64,000 bases of DNA from Woodsholea maritima DSM 17123 (GCF_000382325.1 NZ_KB908056.1:997148-1061147), one strand, 5' to 3'. Shown: positions 42,883 through 52,988, counted from the first letter of the stretch. The notes: generated by a model not told the origin, from the sequence alone. Program-made: numbers and translations.

Positions 42883-44610
42883 TTACATCCCGCTGGCCGA
42901 TTTTGACCCGATAGGGGGCGTATCCGTACCCACGCCTAAGAGAAGTCCCTGTATTTCCGTCAACTTACCTGCATCGCGCTTACTGGCCTCGGCCGCTTCT
43001 TTACGACCTTCCGGCGATGAGAGAATGCGCATAGCCCGCATGTGGGCGTCATGAATACATCCGGGCTTGGGCAGGACGCCGCCCGCAGCCAGTTTCAAAA
43101 GGGCAGCCGCCTGATCCAGGGCTGGACGTCCAGACCCTGTGATTCGTTTATAAATCTCACTCTCTTCAATAATGTTAAGACCGGTCTGATCACACAAGAC
43201 ACAGATCTCTTGAACATCTTTACTCTCAAAGGTCGAACGCTCGGTGCGAATTTGTAGAGCTGTTAACTGTGACAAGCGTTCTAACGGCTGACCCGGCCCG
43301 CGCAGGAACCAGGACTGGGTCTGTTGGCTTTTCAACGTCGCGCGCACATAGGTGGCAAGCTTTTGCTTGTTTTCTTCACCGACAATATTGTCTTCGACTT
43401 TGAGAAGCAGTTGGATTTGCTCACACGGATTATCACTGCGTGAAATCAAATCTTGAATGAAATCCGGGGCCAAAATCCGCGCGGAGCGGTGGGTGAAGGC
43501 TTCGACCAGGCTCATCGGATCAAGATCGGGCCCGGACACCGCGATCAGGCGCTGGGCCAAATCGCGCGCCAATTGGATCTCTGCTAGCACATTAGAGGGC
43601 TTAAATCGACGCGGTGCGCGCAATTGTTTCAAGATCCGCCGGGCAATCTCGGCGTGGCTTTCCGGCAGGGTTTTGGCTTTGAACCGGGTGGCCAAGCGTT
43701 TGGCAAAGTCTGGCGCGCGCACCAGCAAATCGTGATTGGCCTGACCTTCATAAATCGTGGTCAGGCGCAGAACTTCTTCCCCCAAATCCGGGGTTTCCCC
43801 GACGACATGGTTCAGCGCACGATCGAAGGACAAGACATCCGCCAAAAACGCATCGGTTTGCTTGGCGGCGAATTTGGCCGCCTCGGCATCGCTGGGCAGA
43901 TCGTCCAGGAAATCGAGCAGCATTTCCGCCTTTTTCCCCATGGTGTGGGCTTTGGACAGGCGATGGCAAATCTCGGCGCGCATCATTTTTTCCGACGCGC
44001 CTTTTGCAAAGACTTGTTCGCTGAGATCGCGGAAGGTATCAGCCTTGATCAGCTTGCCTTTGCGCGCATCGGCTTCGGCGCTAACCTGCTTGATCGATTT
44101 TTCGGCCAGGTCTGTCAGGATGCGCACATAATCATGGACGGAACCATCGCCGGCCTGGGCCCGCGCGACGGCGACTTTCTGCACGGCTTGTTGCAGATCA
44201 AAGTCAGAAGAATCAAGCTTTTGCGCTAGGTCAGAACGGAAAAACAGCTCCATCGGCGCGATTTCATGACGCTCCAGCCAAGGGGCCAAAACCCGGCGCA
44301 AGGTTTCACGCGCACTAGGGCCTAAAAGATCATCGGGGCTTTGGCAGGGAATTTCAGCTTCTTTAGGCGCTTCTTTTTTTTCTTTAAAATCTTCTATGCC
44401 TTCGGTGAAGATTGTAATCTTATTGAAAACCCGGCCCTTATCGTCGAATTTTTCGCGGGTGACACGCACGCTGCCCTGTGGCATTTTCTTTAAAAGTTTC
44501 TTGGCCATATCGACCGCGCGATGGCGATCGTGCAGCGCTTCGGCCAGGACCCAGCTCGCCTTCTTATTCTTCTTAAAGAAGACCTCGTAGTGAACATCCT
44601 CACTCGCCAT
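42883..44610 (-). CDS. Large soluble protein of unknown function
   Basis: A 575-residue protein without signal peptide or membrane segment; not recognised. The ATG at 44610 follows AAGGGTG. The first 75 residues form a small alpha/beta unit ([36 protein letters not shown], then [20 protein letters not shown]). The rest is almost wholly helical with heptad-like runs ([45 protein letters not shown]). [12 protein letters not shown] carries a lone CxxC. The tail is Gly/Ser-rich. It diverges from chvI across about 146 bases, so shared regulation is possible. Confidence 0.7.
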   Translation of the reverse strand: MASEDVHYEVFFKKNKKASWVLAEALHDRHRAVDMAKKLLKKMPQGSVRVTREKFDDKGRVFNKITIFTEGIEDFKEKKEAPKEAEIPCQSPDDLLGPSARETLRRVLAPWLERHEIAPMELFFRSDLAQKLDSSDFDLQQAVQKVAVARAQAGDGSVHDYVRILTDLAEKSIKQVSAEADARKGKLIKADTFRDLSEQVFAKGASEKMMRAEICHRLSKAHTMGKKAEMLLDFLDDLPSDAEAAKFAAKQTDAFLADVLSFDRALNHVVGETPDLGEEVLRLTTIYEGQANHDLLVRAPDFAKRLATRFKAKTLPESHAEIARRILKQLRAPRRFKPSNVLAEIQLARDLAQRLIAVSGPDLDPMSLVEAFTHRSARILAPDFIQDLISRSDNPCEQIQLLLKVEDNIVGEENKQKLATYVRATLKSQQTQSWFLRGPGQPLERLSQLTALQIRTERSTFESKDVQEICVLCDQTGLNIIEESEIYKRITGSGRPALDQAAALLKLAAGGVLPKPGCIHDAHMRAMRILSSPEGRKEAAEASKRDAGKLTEIQGLLLGVGTDTPPIGSKSASGM

Positions 44611-44756
44611 GCGTGTGGGCACCCTTAAAGTTTCTTAAGACTTCAACAGCAGTTGGAGCCTTAATCTTGCCTAACCCGAAAATTATTGCGAAGTCTAAGC
44701 CGCTTAAGGTTAAAAAATACCCTGCCCTTGGTGGAAAAGAGTTTGGAGCCTTGTAC

Positions 44757-45458
44757 ATGACCACGATTGCACTCGTCGATGATGATGAAAACATCCTGAC
44801 ATCGGTCTCGATTTTTCTGGAGGGCGAAGGCTTTAACGTCCGCACCTTCACCGATGGGGCCTCGGCGCTGCCGGTTTTGACCGAAAGCCCGCCCGATTTG
44901 GCGATTTTTGACATCAAGATGCCGCGCATGGATGGTTTGGAGCTGTTACGCCGGGTGCGTCAAAGCTCCAACCTGCCGGTCATTTTTCTGACCTCGAAAG
45001 ATGATGAGTTTGATGAGGCGCTGGGTCTTGATCTGGGCGCAGATGATTATATCGCCAAGCCCTTCTCCCAACAATTGCTGGCTAAACGCGTGAAGGCGGT
45101 TTTGCGCCGCACCCAAGGCAGCACTTTGGATGCCAATGGCGAAAGCAATGATTTAAAGCCCGTGATCCGTGGCAAGCTGACCCTGGATCCCAATCGCCAT
45201 GCGTGCAGCTGGGAAGGTCATCCGGTGCGTTTGACGGTCACAGAATTTTTAATTCTTCAGGCCTTGGCCACGCGTCCGGGCTATGTCAAAAGCCGCGATA
45301 ATTTGATGGATGCGGCCTATGATGACCAGGTTTATGTCGATGATCGTACGATCGATTCGCATATCAAACGGGTTCGTAAAAAATTCCGCCAGGTGGATAA
45401 CACCTTTGATGGCATAGAGACCTTATATGGCGTCGGATACCGGTACAAAGAGGTTTAA
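44757..45458 (+). CDS. chvI: Response regulator ChvI
   Basis: OmpR-family regulator partnered by ChvG in acid, envelope and host-association responses. The ATG at 44757 follows GGAG and gives 233 residues. Receiver: LVDDDENI, phospho-Asp in [16 protein letters not shown], Thr in [27 protein letters not shown], Lys in the last. The winged-helix output has [30 protein letters not shown] and [15 protein letters not shown]. The chvG frame begins before the chvI stop with a 32-base overlap, so the pair is co-translated. Confidence 0.96.
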   Translation: MTTIALVDDDENILTSVSIFLEGEGFNVRTFTDGASALPVLTESPPDLAIFDIKMPRMDGLELLRRVRQSSNLPVIFLTSKDDEFDEALGLDLGADDYIAKPFSQQLLAKRVKAVLRRTQGSTLDANGESNDLKPVIRGKLTLDPNRHACSWEGHPVRLTVTEFLILQALATRPGYVKSRDNLMDAAYDDQVYVDDRTIDSHIKRVRKKFRQVDNTFDGIETLYGVGYRYKEV

Positions 45459-47091
45459 GGCGCTGCGCCGGATTTGGGCCCATAGCGTGAAACGCTTGCG
45501 GCCCAACCTCTTTTCCCGGCTCAATCTGATCATTATCGGGATCAATTTCGCGGCCTTGACGATTCTGGTGATCGGTATTTTTGCCATTACCGAGAACCGG
45601 CGCGGCCTGGTGGATGCCAAGATTGAATCTTTGCATGCCCAGGCGGATATCATCGTCAATGTGATTGCCGAGACCGCCGTACAAGGCGTGCCTCAGCCGC
45701 GCATGGATTCAGATATTGCCCGTGAAGTGCTCTCACGCCTTTACGTGCCTGAAGAAACCCGCGCCCTGATCTATGATCGCCATGGCATTCTGGTGGCCGA
45801 TAGTCATTTGATTGCCGGGCGGGTCGGTATCGAAACCCTCCCGCCCTTGGAAGACGAAGCCCGCCTGGATGCGGTGCAAAGCAGTGCGTGGTCAAATTTG
45901 ACCCGGCGTGTGCGTGCACTGGTGCTGTCGCCTCAACAACGCCAAGGCCTGGCGCGCACGATCCGCGATGAGGTGGAATTGGCGCTGACCAGTGGTGAGG
46001 TTGTTTCTGGCGTGCGTCACGGCGATGAGGGCGAGCGCGTTGTTTCCGTCACCTTGCCGATCCAGCCGGTTCAAGCCGTGGTGGGGGCGGTGGTCTATGA
46101 ATCCTATGATCTGGATACACTGATCGCGACGGAGCGCCGCGCGATCCTGCCCTATATCATCTTTGCTGCGATCGTCAGCCTGGCGCTAGCGATCTGGCTG
46201 ACGGTCTATATTGGGGGGCCAGTGCGACGCCTGGCCGATGCGGCGCGTATGGCACGCCTGGCCGGTGGGGGGCGCGTGGCGATGCCGCGTATGCCGGGAC
46301 GCAAGGATGAAATCGGCGATCTGGCACGCGCCTATGCGGCCATGACCGATACGCTGTATGACCGCCTGGATGCGATTGAAAGCTTTGCCGCCGATGTTTC
46401 CCACGAGATTAAAAACCCGCTGACCTCTATTCGTTCAGCCGCAGAAGTGCTGCCAAAGGCCAAGGATGATGAGCGCCGCGACCGGCTGATCAAAGTCATC
46501 CAGCATGATGTCCATCGCCTGGACCGGTTGATTACCGACATCTCCAACGCATCGCGCCTGGATGCGCAATTGGCCCGTGAAAGCTTGAGAAGCGTCAATC
46601 TGGCGGCGATCTTGCGCGACATGGTCGCGCTTTATGCGCAAAGGGATGATCCTAAATCCATCACGGTCAGTGCCACTGATCTGCCCGAGGTCATGGGGGT
46701 CAATGCCCATGCGGATCCGTTAAGCCGGGTCTTTACCAATCTGATCGACAATGCCATCACCTTTTCGCCAGACCAGGGGGTGATTGCCTTGGCCGCCAAG
46801 CGCGACACGCAAAAAGGCCGTCAGGTTTGGGTCATTACGGTGAGTGATGACGGCCCCGGTATTCCGGCGGATAATCTTGATACCGTATTTGAGCGCTTCT
46901 ATACCCAGCGTCCTCAAGGGGCCGCCTTTGGTAAGCATTCCGGGCTTGGCCTGGCGATTGCGCGCCAGATTGTCACCGCCCATGGTGGTCAAATCTTTGC
47001 CAAAAACCGTGATCCGGCGCAGGATGGACGCACGGGCGCGATATTTACCGTCATCCTGCCCTTTACCCCCTGGTCTCCTGAAACAGCATAA
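45427..47091 (+). CDS. chvG: Sensor histidine kinase ChvG
   Basis: Inner-membrane kinase partner of ChvI. The ATG at 45427 gives 554 residues, but the N-terminus is uncertain because no ribosome site is evident and a GTG lies at 45487. TM1 is near residues 34-55 and TM2 near 238-260, enclosing a periplasmic sensor ([19 protein letters not shown]). HAMP follows, then HisKA with His in [23 protein letters not shown]. The ATPase has [33 protein letters not shown] and [16 protein letters not shown]. In rhizobia the next gene is hprK; here it is the EIIA gene. Confidence 0.95.
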   Translation: MASDTGTKRFKALRRIWAHSVKRLRPNLFSRLNLIIIGINFAALTILVIGIFAITENRRGLVDAKIESLHAQADIIVNVIAETAVQGVPQPRMDSDIAREVLSRLYVPEETRALIYDRHGILVADSHLIAGRVGIETLPPLEDEARLDAVQSSAWSNLTRRVRALVLSPQQRQGLARTIRDEVELALTSGEVVSGVRHGDEGERVVSVTLPIQPVQAVVGAVVYESYDLDTLIATERRAILPYIIFAAIVSLALAIWLTVYIGGPVRRLADAARMARLAGGGRVAMPRMPGRKDEIGDLARAYAAMTDTLYDRLDAIESFAADVSHEIKNPLTSIRSAAEVLPKAKDDERRDRLIKVIQHDVHRLDRLITDISNASRLDAQLARESLRSVNLAAILRDMVALYAQRDDPKSITVSATDLPEVMGVNAHADPLSRVFTNLIDNAITFSPDQGVIALAAKRDTQKGRQVWVITVSDDGPGIPADNLDTVFERFYTQRPQGAAFGKHSGLGLAIARQIVTAHGGQIFAKNRDPAQDGRTGAIFTVILPFTPWSPETA

Positions 47092-47168
47092 AGCGCAGGA
47101 AAGGGCTTCGCACGAGCACAAAACTGCGCTTAGATAGCCTTTACTGGTTTTCTAGTGGGGCAAACTGA

Positions 47169-47573
47169 ATGATCGGCATTGTTGTCGTCACGCATGGCCG
47201 TTTGGCCGATGAATTAGTCGCCGCGACTGAGCATGTGGTCGGACCGTTGGATGCGTGCGCGCCCATTTCAATCGGGCCTGATGATGATATCGAAAAACGC
47301 CGCGATGATATTCGCGATGCCGTAAAAGCCGCAGACATGGGTCAGGGCGTTATTATCCTGACCGATATGTTTGGCGGTACGCCGTCCAATCTGGCGATTT
47401 CTCTTCTCGAAAAGGGTAAGGTCGAGGTTTTGGCGGGGGTTAATCTACCCATGATGATCAAGCTGGCCGAAGCGCGCTCCAGCCAGACTTTGGATGCGCT
47501 GGCGGGCAGTGCCAGCGATGCGGGCCGGCGTTATATCGCAGTGGCCTCAGAAATCCTTGACGGGGTGAACTGA
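47169..47573 (+). CDS. PTS mannose-type EIIA domain protein
   Basis: A 134-residue single EIIA-Man domain used in regulation rather than sugar import in alphaproteobacteria. The phosphorylated histidine is His9 in IVVVTHGRLADEL, and LTDMFGGTPSNLAISL is the family signature. It lies 77 bases after chvG and 4 before HPr. In Rhizobiales hprK normally sits between chvG and this gene; there is no room for it here. Confidence 0.95.
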   Translation: MIGIVVVTHGRLADELVAATEHVVGPLDACAPISIGPDDDIEKRRDDIRDAVKAADMGQGVIILTDMFGGTPSNLAISLLEKGKVEVLAGVNLPMMIKLAEARSSQTLDALAGSASDAGRRYIAVASEILDGVN

Positions 47574-47577
47574 TTTT

Positions 47578-47841
47578 ATGCGCCGGGTCACCATCTGCAA
47601 TCGTAAAGGGCTTCATGCGCGCGCGGCGGCGAAATTTGTCGCCTGTGCCCAAAGCTTCGATGCAGAAGTGCTGGTCGCGAAAGATAATGAAAAGGTTCAG
47701 GCTGATTCCATTATGGAATTGCTGATGCTGTCAGCCAGCCAGGGCACGGAGATTGAGATCGAAGCTCATGGCCAGGACGCCGAACCGGCCATAAGCGCCT
47801 TGTGTGAATTGGTTGAGGCGGGTTTTCACGAGGTGGATTAA
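47578..47841 (+). CDS. ptsH: Phosphocarrier protein HPr
   Basis: An 87-residue phosphocarrier. His13 in RKGLHARAAAKF is the EI-dependent phosphorylation site. Ser44 in QADSIMELLML aligns with the HPr-kinase site Ser46 of Bacillus HPr, so serine phosphorylation is still possible in principle. The gene follows EIIA by 4 bases and ends at a long perfect terminator, closing the chvI-chvG-EIIA-ptsH transcription unit. Confidence 0.96.
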   Translation: MRRVTICNRKGLHARAAAKFVACAQSFDAEVLVAKDNEKVQADSIMELLMLSASQGTEIEIEAHGQDAEPAISALCELVEAGFHEVD

Positions 47842-47865
47842 ACCCTCATACATGCCTACAGTTCA

Positions 47866-47904
47866 AAACAAGAAGCCCTCGTCGGCGACGAGGGCTTCTT
47901 GTTT
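47866..47904 (+). terminator. Long perfect terminator after ptsH
   Basis: AAACAAGAAGCCCTCGTC, loop GGC, GACGAGGGCTTCTTGTTT: an 18-bp perfect stem with an A/T-rich base. It lies 24 bases after the ptsH stop. The reverse strand reads the same kind of stem and could stop the convergent gene's transcript too. Confidence 0.9.
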
Positions 47905-47947
47905 ATCACCAGGGGCTGATCCTATGCATAAACTCTAAGCGAGCGCC

Positions 47948-50368
47948 TTAGGACTTAGGGGCCTTTGGCATCGGGGGTTTCGCCACCGATGGGCGCAAGA
48001 ACGGGATCACATTGGCCGGGAAGCCGCGGCGGACTTTTTTTGGCGTTTCGGCTTGCAGCTCTGGCGCGTCCGCATCATCACTTTCAAGGCTGTCAGATGG
48101 GGCTTCAACCTCACCCTGGCGGAGGATTTTAGGCGGCAGATCATCATCACCGTCAACGGTGCTGGCGTCGGTTTCGTCGGCTTCACCAGCAGGCTCTTCG
48201 CTTATCGCAGCGGCGTCATGGGCATCATCATCATGGCTCAAGTGAGCGTGATGCGCGGGCTCATTCTCATCATTATGGCTCACGCTGTCGGCGTTTTGCG
48301 CCTTAGCAGGCTGGGCCTCAGCACGGTCTTCACGGGCTTCGTCTTCAAGTTCTTCGTCCTGATTGGCCTCATCAGTGCCATCAGCCTCTTCTAGAGCCGC
48401 GAGGATCGCGTCGCCATCGTGTGACCCCTCATTGAGAAGTTGCGGCGCGTCTTCGTTGTCAGCACTCTCTAAGGCGGGTCCAGTTTGCGCGGTTTGATGC
48501 GCATCGCCAACGGCCTGGGGGGCTTGGGTTTGGGCCTCGTCTTCGCTTTGATCCGACGCATCGTCTTGTGTCTCAGCGGCGATGACGGCGTGATCGCCCT
48601 GATCACCCTCAGTCAGATCCGCAGGCTCGTCTTGATCGCCAGCCAGGGCATCATCCTGGGCCTGCGCTCTAACAGGGAGCTCGGCGTCGGCTTGAGCGTC
48701 ATCGCCTTCATCCGCGACTTCAGGCGCTGCGGCAATGATCGCCTCAACACTGACGTCCTCATCTGAGTTGAACTGAGGCTGAGCCGGTGTGGCACCCACG
48801 GGGGTCAAGGCCGGTGCTTCATCCTCATGAGCGTCGACAGCGTGCGCTGCAGGGGTTTTTGCCGCCTCTTGCGCGTCTCTATCAGCCGCGCTTTCGTCGC
48901 TGGCTGTGATCGCGTTATCACCCGCTTCGTCATCCGCATTGAGACGGGGGCTTTGCTCGATCTCGATAATGGCCAGCGTGATCTCTTCTTCAGTCTCGCG
49001 GGTCAGCGCACCAGCGGCCACGACAGGCGCTTCGTCTGAAGTGTCTTCGGTGTGCTCGTGGTCATCGTGCTCTGTAACAACCAAGGCATCTTCATCGCCG
49101 TCGACGTTCAAATGGGTGTCGTCGTGGGCCTCACCGTCCAGCGTTTCGGCCCCTACGGTCATTTCATGGCGCGCTTCGCGCTCAGCCTGGCGCTCATCTT
49201 CGTGTGAAGGAGTTTCATCATGGGCTTCAATCGCGCTTTGCGCGTCATCATTATCAGAGTTCAACGCAGCCATGGGCGGGGGTGGAGGCAGGGTGATAGC
49301 CCGTGCATTGTCAGGGTCTTCGGTGCGCGCGGCCACACGGCCCTGATCAGTGTGCTTGAGCGTCTCTTCAACGCTGGGAAGATCATCACTGGGCAGATCG
49401 TCATTGGGCAGATCATCGTCGTTTTGCGGAGCCTGTGCGGGTTGGTCTTCAGGCGCGCTGTGAGGCGCGACCGGGGCGACACGATCAATGGGGGTCTGAA
49501 CCAATTCTTCAACCGGATGCTGAAGTAAATGGTCTGACAGGCGCGCAATGCGTGCTTCCAACCGCATACCATCGCGTACGCGATTGATCAGACCGCCGAT
49601 GGCGAAGAAGAGCGCCGTAGCGCCCAACCCGATCAGGGCTGGGATTTGCGGGGCTTCCACACCACCCAGCGCAAGACCGCCCAAGCCGATAAGGCCAATA
49701 AAGCTTGGGATCCACAAGAGGCGCCATGAGCGCGCAGAGAAGCAAATCAGTGTGCCGATGAGCCAGATCGCGCTGGCCACGATCGTCATTTCCTGGCCTG
49801 CCAGTTGCGGGACCAAGGTCGTCAATCGCTCCAAGAAGGGAATAGAGGCAAGAGATTGGCCGAAGGTGGCCAATTCCGGCATGGCGGCTACGGCAAATGC
49901 AAAAATATCAAAGGCAGAAATACCGTTCATGGTGCCGCGCGGCAAAAATTCACTCGCCAGGCCATGGAGGGACGGCCAAACAAAGAGCAAGGCGGCCGCA
50001 AATAGCGCAAACATGGACAATGCCCAGTTTACATTGCGCGCCACCCCGGCGCGCGAGAGGATCGCAGCCGTGGCAGGCTGGGTGCGGGCCCATTTTTGTT
50101 GATCATAATGCGCAACAGCAACCGGGCGCGAGCGTTTGGCCGGGCCAGGCTGAAGGCGTAGGACGGCAACCTGATCACCCGCGCCTAAGTCCAGCTTCTG
50201 TTCGGGATCGAGACGTACCACATGGCGCGCGCCTTCTATGTCTTGAATACGGCGTTCATCAGCGCGCGCGCGGGGATCTGAGCCCACAACTTGACCGGGA
50301 GCGGCGTAAAAATCGAGCTGCTTATGGCCAAATTTCAAGCTGGCATGAGCCGTGGGTAGCATCGGCAT
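47948..50368 (-). CDS. Membrane protein with very long acidic low-complexity domain, unknown function
   Basis: An 806-residue protein. The ATG at 50368 follows AGGGGG; an in-frame TTG 6 codons upstream is less likely. Residues 1-90 are soluble, including DQVAVLRLQPGPAKRSRPVAV. Residues about 110-265 hold five or six transmembrane segments. From about 310 to 770 the chain is a disordered, Asp/Glu/Ala/His-rich stretch with a short tandem unit (NDDLPNDDLPSDDLPS). The last 30 residues are basic and proline-rich (KKVRRGFPANVIPFLRPSVAKPPMPKAPKS). It resembles no family known to me. It lies between ptsH and ahcY, where rhizobia have only a short spacer. Confidence 0.75.
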   Translation of the reverse strand: MPMLPTAHASLKFGHKQLDFYAAPGQVVGSDPRARADERRIQDIEGARHVVRLDPEQKLDLGAGDQVAVLRLQPGPAKRSRPVAVAHYDQQKWARTQPATAAILSRAGVARNVNWALSMFALFAAALLFVWPSLHGLASEFLPRGTMNGISAFDIFAFAVAAMPELATFGQSLASIPFLERLTTLVPQLAGQEMTIVASAIWLIGTLICFSARSWRLLWIPSFIGLIGLGGLALGGVEAPQIPALIGLGATALFFAIGGLINRVRDGMRLEARIARLSDHLLQHPVEELVQTPIDRVAPVAPHSAPEDQPAQAPQNDDDLPNDDLPSDDLPSVEETLKHTDQGRVAARTEDPDNARAITLPPPPPMAALNSDNDDAQSAIEAHDETPSHEDERQAEREARHEMTVGAETLDGEAHDDTHLNVDGDEDALVVTEHDDHEHTEDTSDEAPVVAAGALTRETEEEITLAIIEIEQSPRLNADDEAGDNAITASDESAADRDAQEAAKTPAAHAVDAHEDEAPALTPVGATPAQPQFNSDEDVSVEAIIAAAPEVADEGDDAQADAELPVRAQAQDDALAGDQDEPADLTEGDQGDHAVIAAETQDDASDQSEDEAQTQAPQAVGDAHQTAQTGPALESADNEDAPQLLNEGSHDGDAILAALEEADGTDEANQDEELEDEAREDRAEAQPAKAQNADSVSHNDENEPAHHAHLSHDDDAHDAAAISEEPAGEADETDASTVDGDDDLPPKILRQGEVEAPSDSLESDDADAPELQAETPKKVRRGFPANVIPFLRPSVAKPPMPKAPKS

Positions 50369-50586
50369 GTGAACATTCCCCCTCAAGATGTCTCAGGCGC
50401 TATCTGGAAAAGGTTAACCTTTCCAGGCTGATAAATGTAGTGTCTTTATCTGCCTCGTCCCTCGTTGAGACAGATTAGTCATTTCTTAAGACCTGTATAC
50501 AGGATTAGGGCCACGTTAAGAAACATTCTTCTTGCATCGCGTACAAGAATTTCACAAAACCGCCATGGTTCGCAGGATTTGAAATT

Positions 50587-50606
50587 ATATAAAGACTTCT
50601 TTATAT
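50587..50606. promoter_or_regulatory. Perfect 9+9 palindrome upstream of ahcY, candidate SahR-type operator
   Basis: ATATAAAGA-CT-TCTTTATAT, a symmetric 20-base site 68 bases before the ahcY ATG. ArsR-family SahR repressors control ahcY and other methionine-cycle genes in many Proteobacteria and bind AT-rich palindromes of this kind. My memory of the exact alphaproteobacterial consensus is not certain, so regulator identity is inference; the palindrome itself is clear. Confidence 0.6.
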
Positions 50607-50674
50607 GGTTCTGCCATATCACCCTGAATGTCCGTCCGGACCCATATTCCTGCCCCGTAAAAAAAGGCTCTATC

Positions 50675-52093
50675 ATGACCCTCCTCGCAACGACGACCCC
50701 TGGTAAAGACTATTATGTAAAAGACATTTCCCTGTCCGGCTGGGGCCGTACAGAGATTGAAATGGCTGAGATTGAAATGCCGGGCCTGATGGCACTGCGC
50801 GAGGAATATGGCGCAGAGCAGCCTTTAAAGGGTGCACGCATCGCCGGGTCTTTGCATATGACGATTCAAACCGCGGTTTTGATCGAAACCCTGGTGGCGC
50901 TGGGTGCGGAAGTGCGCTGGGCCTCATGCAATATCTTCTCAACGCAAGATCACGCCGCTGCTGCGATTGCCGAGGCCGGTATTCCGGTCTTCGCCTATAA
51001 GGGTGAAAATCTGCGCGAATACTGGGAATATTGCGATGCGATCTTCCATTGGGCGGGCGGCGAAACCGCAAATATGATTTTGGACGATGGCGGTGATGCC
51101 ACCATGTATTTGCAATTGGGTGAGCGCGCGGAGGCTGATCCGTCTTTCCTGGGCGAGCCGAAATCGGAAGAAGAAAAGCATCTGTTCGAGACGATCAAGC
51201 GCCGTATTGAAATGTCTCCGGGCTGGTTTGCCAAAGCCAAGGCTGCGATCAAGGGCGTGTCTGAAGAGACAACGACCGGCGTGATGCGTCTTTATCAAAT
51301 GGCGAAACGCAATGAGCTGGCCTTCCCCGCGATCAACGTCAATGACAGCGTGACCAAGTCGAAGTTCGACAACCGTTATGGTTGCCGTGAAAGCTTGGTC
51401 GATGCGATCCGTCGCGGTACTGATGTCATGATGGCCGGTAAAAAGGCGCTTGTTCTGGGCTATGGCGATGTGGGTAAAGGCTCAGCGGAATCGCTACGCG
51501 GTGCGGGTGCACGCGTTTTCGTTGCTGAGGTTGATCCGATCTGCGCGCTGCAAGCGTGCATGGATGGCTTTGAAGTTGTCACCATTGATGATGTGGTCAG
51601 TGATATGGACATCTTCGTCACCGCGACCGGCAATAAAGACGTCATCGCCGTCGATCACATGCGCAAGATGAAGCATATGGCCATCGTTTCTAACATTGGT
51701 CACTTCGATAACGAGATCCAAGTCGAGGCGCTGCGCAATTTCCAATGGACCAATGTGAAGCCGCAGGTTGATTTGGTAGAATTCCCAGAAGGCCATAAAA
51801 TCATTCTGCTTTCAGAAGGCCGCTTGGTGAATTTGGGCAATGCCACCGGTCACCCTTCCTTCGTGATGTCATGTTCTTTCACCAACCAGACCTTGGCCCA
51901 GATCGAGCTTTGGACCCGCGGTGATCAGTATGAAAATAAGGTCTATATCCTGCCCAAGCATTTGGATGAAAAGGTCGCCGCGCTGCACCTGCCGAAGCTG
52001 AATGCGAAACTTTCCAAGTTGAGCGCCGAACAAGCCGATTATATCGGTGTTGAAGTGGAAGGTCCGTTCAAGGCCGAGCATTACCGCTACTAG
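50675..52093 (+). CDS. ahcY: Adenosylhomocysteinase
   Basis: Hydrolyses S-adenosylhomocysteine to adenosine and homocysteine, clearing product inhibition of methyltransferases. The ATG at 50675 gives 472 residues, the normal length with the bacterial insertion; the open frame to 50465 is leader sequence. [28 protein letters not shown] begins the family pattern, [25 protein letters not shown] holds catalytic residues, and [20 protein letters not shown] is the NAD site. It ends FKAEHYRY. Its position after the ptsH region matches rhizobial gene order apart from the acidic membrane gene between. Confidence 0.98.
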   Translation: MTLLATTTPGKDYYVKDISLSGWGRTEIEMAEIEMPGLMALREEYGAEQPLKGARIAGSLHMTIQTAVLIETLVALGAEVRWASCNIFSTQDHAAAAIAEAGIPVFAYKGENLREYWEYCDAIFHWAGGETANMILDDGGDATMYLQLGERAEADPSFLGEPKSEEEKHLFETIKRRIEMSPGWFAKAKAAIKGVSEETTTGVMRLYQMAKRNELAFPAINVNDSVTKSKFDNRYGCRESLVDAIRRGTDVMMAGKKALVLGYGDVGKGSAESLRGAGARVFVAEVDPICALQACMDGFEVVTIDDVVSDMDIFVTATGNKDVIAVDHMRKMKHMAIVSNIGHFDNEIQVEALRNFQWTNVKPQVDLVEFPEGHKIILLSEGRLVNLGNATGHPSFVMSCSFTNQTLAQIELWTRGDQYENKVYILPKHLDEKVAALHLPKLNAKLSKLSAEQADYIGVEVEGPFKAEHYRY

Positions 52094-52118
52094 GGCTTAC
52101 AGCCTTTCTTGTGAACAA

Positions 52119-52148
52119 CCCCGCAGGGCTTGGCCTTGCGGGGTTTTT
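52119..52148 (+). terminator. Rho-independent terminator of ahcY
   Basis: CCCCGCA (52119-52125) pairs with TGCGGGG (52137-52143), with GG/CC inside, followed by TTTTTCTTTTTT. It begins 26 bases after the stop. Confidence 0.88.
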
Positions 52149-52279
52149 CTTTTTTCGCGTAGGGCGTAGAAAAGTTAAGCGGGCATTAACCCAAACGCGA
52201 AGAATGATTCTAATGAAGAGTCGAGCTTTAGTGTCATACAAACTGAACGAATTTGACCTATATAGCGTTCGCAGGTTAA

Positions 52280-52552
52280 ATGACTGGCCTTGTTCGTGGT
52301 GATAGCGTGTTTTTTAGAGCCCAAAATCGAGAAGAAGCGGTCTTCAACACACCTGCCGGTCAGGTGAAAGGGCATCGTCATGTCAATCCCGATGGCTCTA
52401 AAGGCGGCTGGGTCCCGGTCGATTATCAAGTCCCTGAAGGGGTTTATATTGATAATCGCGTGTCAATCTGGCCGGGGGTGACGCTACCCACGGGTGTGAC
52501 AGTAATAGGCCCGGCTCTGATCACTCCGAACACACACATCATATTTGGCTGA
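52280..52552 (+). CDS. Small protein of unknown function with beta-helix-like C-terminus
   Basis: A 90-residue protein; AGG lies 5 bases before the ATG. The C-terminal half, VYIDNRVSIWPGVTLPTGVTVIGPALITPNTHIIFG, has the hydrophobic periodicity of a hexapeptide-type left-handed beta-helix or carbohydrate-like turn repeats. The first half (FFRAQNREEAVFNTPAGQVKGHRHVNPDGSKGGWVPVDYQVP) is Gly/Asn-rich. No signal peptide is evident. The last 69 bases overlap the convergent gene below, so one of the two 3' ends may be wrong. Confidence 0.55.
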   Translation: MTGLVRGDSVFFRAQNREEAVFNTPAGQVKGHRHVNPDGSKGGWVPVDYQVPEGVYIDNRVSIWPGVTLPTGVTVIGPALITPNTHIIFG

Positions 52553-52975
52553 GGCGCTGGCCTCTATGACCAGCACTGCGCCCAGGATCCAAAGGATCAC
52601 AGGGATGATGAGGCCGACCCAAAATTTAATCACGCCTCCCATATGCAACAGGTTTTGCGCTTCGATATAGCGCCCTTCATCGGTTGGCCCTTTTAAGGGT
52701 TGGTCGATCTCTGGCGGAGTGTGGGCGGCTCGCTTTTTGACCTGATAGTGGTCTTGCAGCTCCATCAGGCTCAGGCTGAGGATAAGGGATGTCATGCCCG
52801 CGAGGATCCAGGCGGAGAGGGCTTTCGCGCTGAGCGCGAGCCCCAGGACGGTGGGGTTTTGAATATAGCTATCCTCAAATCGGATCAGGCAAAGCGTGAT
52901 AAAGCCGATATAGAGCAATAGGGCCAAAGCCCAACGCAAAGGCAGTTTAGAGAGGATCTCTTTCAAGATCTCCAT
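52484..52975 (-). CDS. Small membrane protein of unknown function
   Basis: A 163-residue protein with four hydrophobic segments: ALALLLYIGFITLCLI, LGLALSAKALSAWIL with GMTSLILSLSL, and VGLIIPVILWILGAVLVI. A central cytoplasmic-looking loop (HYQVKKRAAHTPPEIDQPLKGPTDEGRY) separates the pairs. The ATG at 52975 is chosen to avoid overlap with the next gene and because the first helix then begins close to the start. Its final 23 codons overlap the plus-strand gene at 52280. Not recognised. Confidence 0.6.
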   Translation of the reverse strand: MEILKEILSKLPLRWALALLLYIGFITLCLIRFEDSYIQNPTVLGLALSAKALSAWILAGMTSLILSLSLMELQDHYQVKKRAAHTPPEIDQPLKGPTDEGRYIEAQNLLHMGGVIKFWVGLIIPVILWILGAVLVIEASASAKYDVCVRSDQSRAYYCHTRG

Positions 52976-52988
52976 CTCAAAATCTCCA

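Noticed and set aside
48012-49528. Several plus-strand frames opposite the acidic membrane protein
   Set aside because: They are antisense products of the repetitive Asp/Glu/Ala codons and have no start signals.
50387-50674. SAM or SAH riboswitch upstream of ahcY
   Set aside because: No conserved pseudoknot or core of the known SAM, SAM-V or SAH classes could be matched; the palindrome explains the main symmetry.
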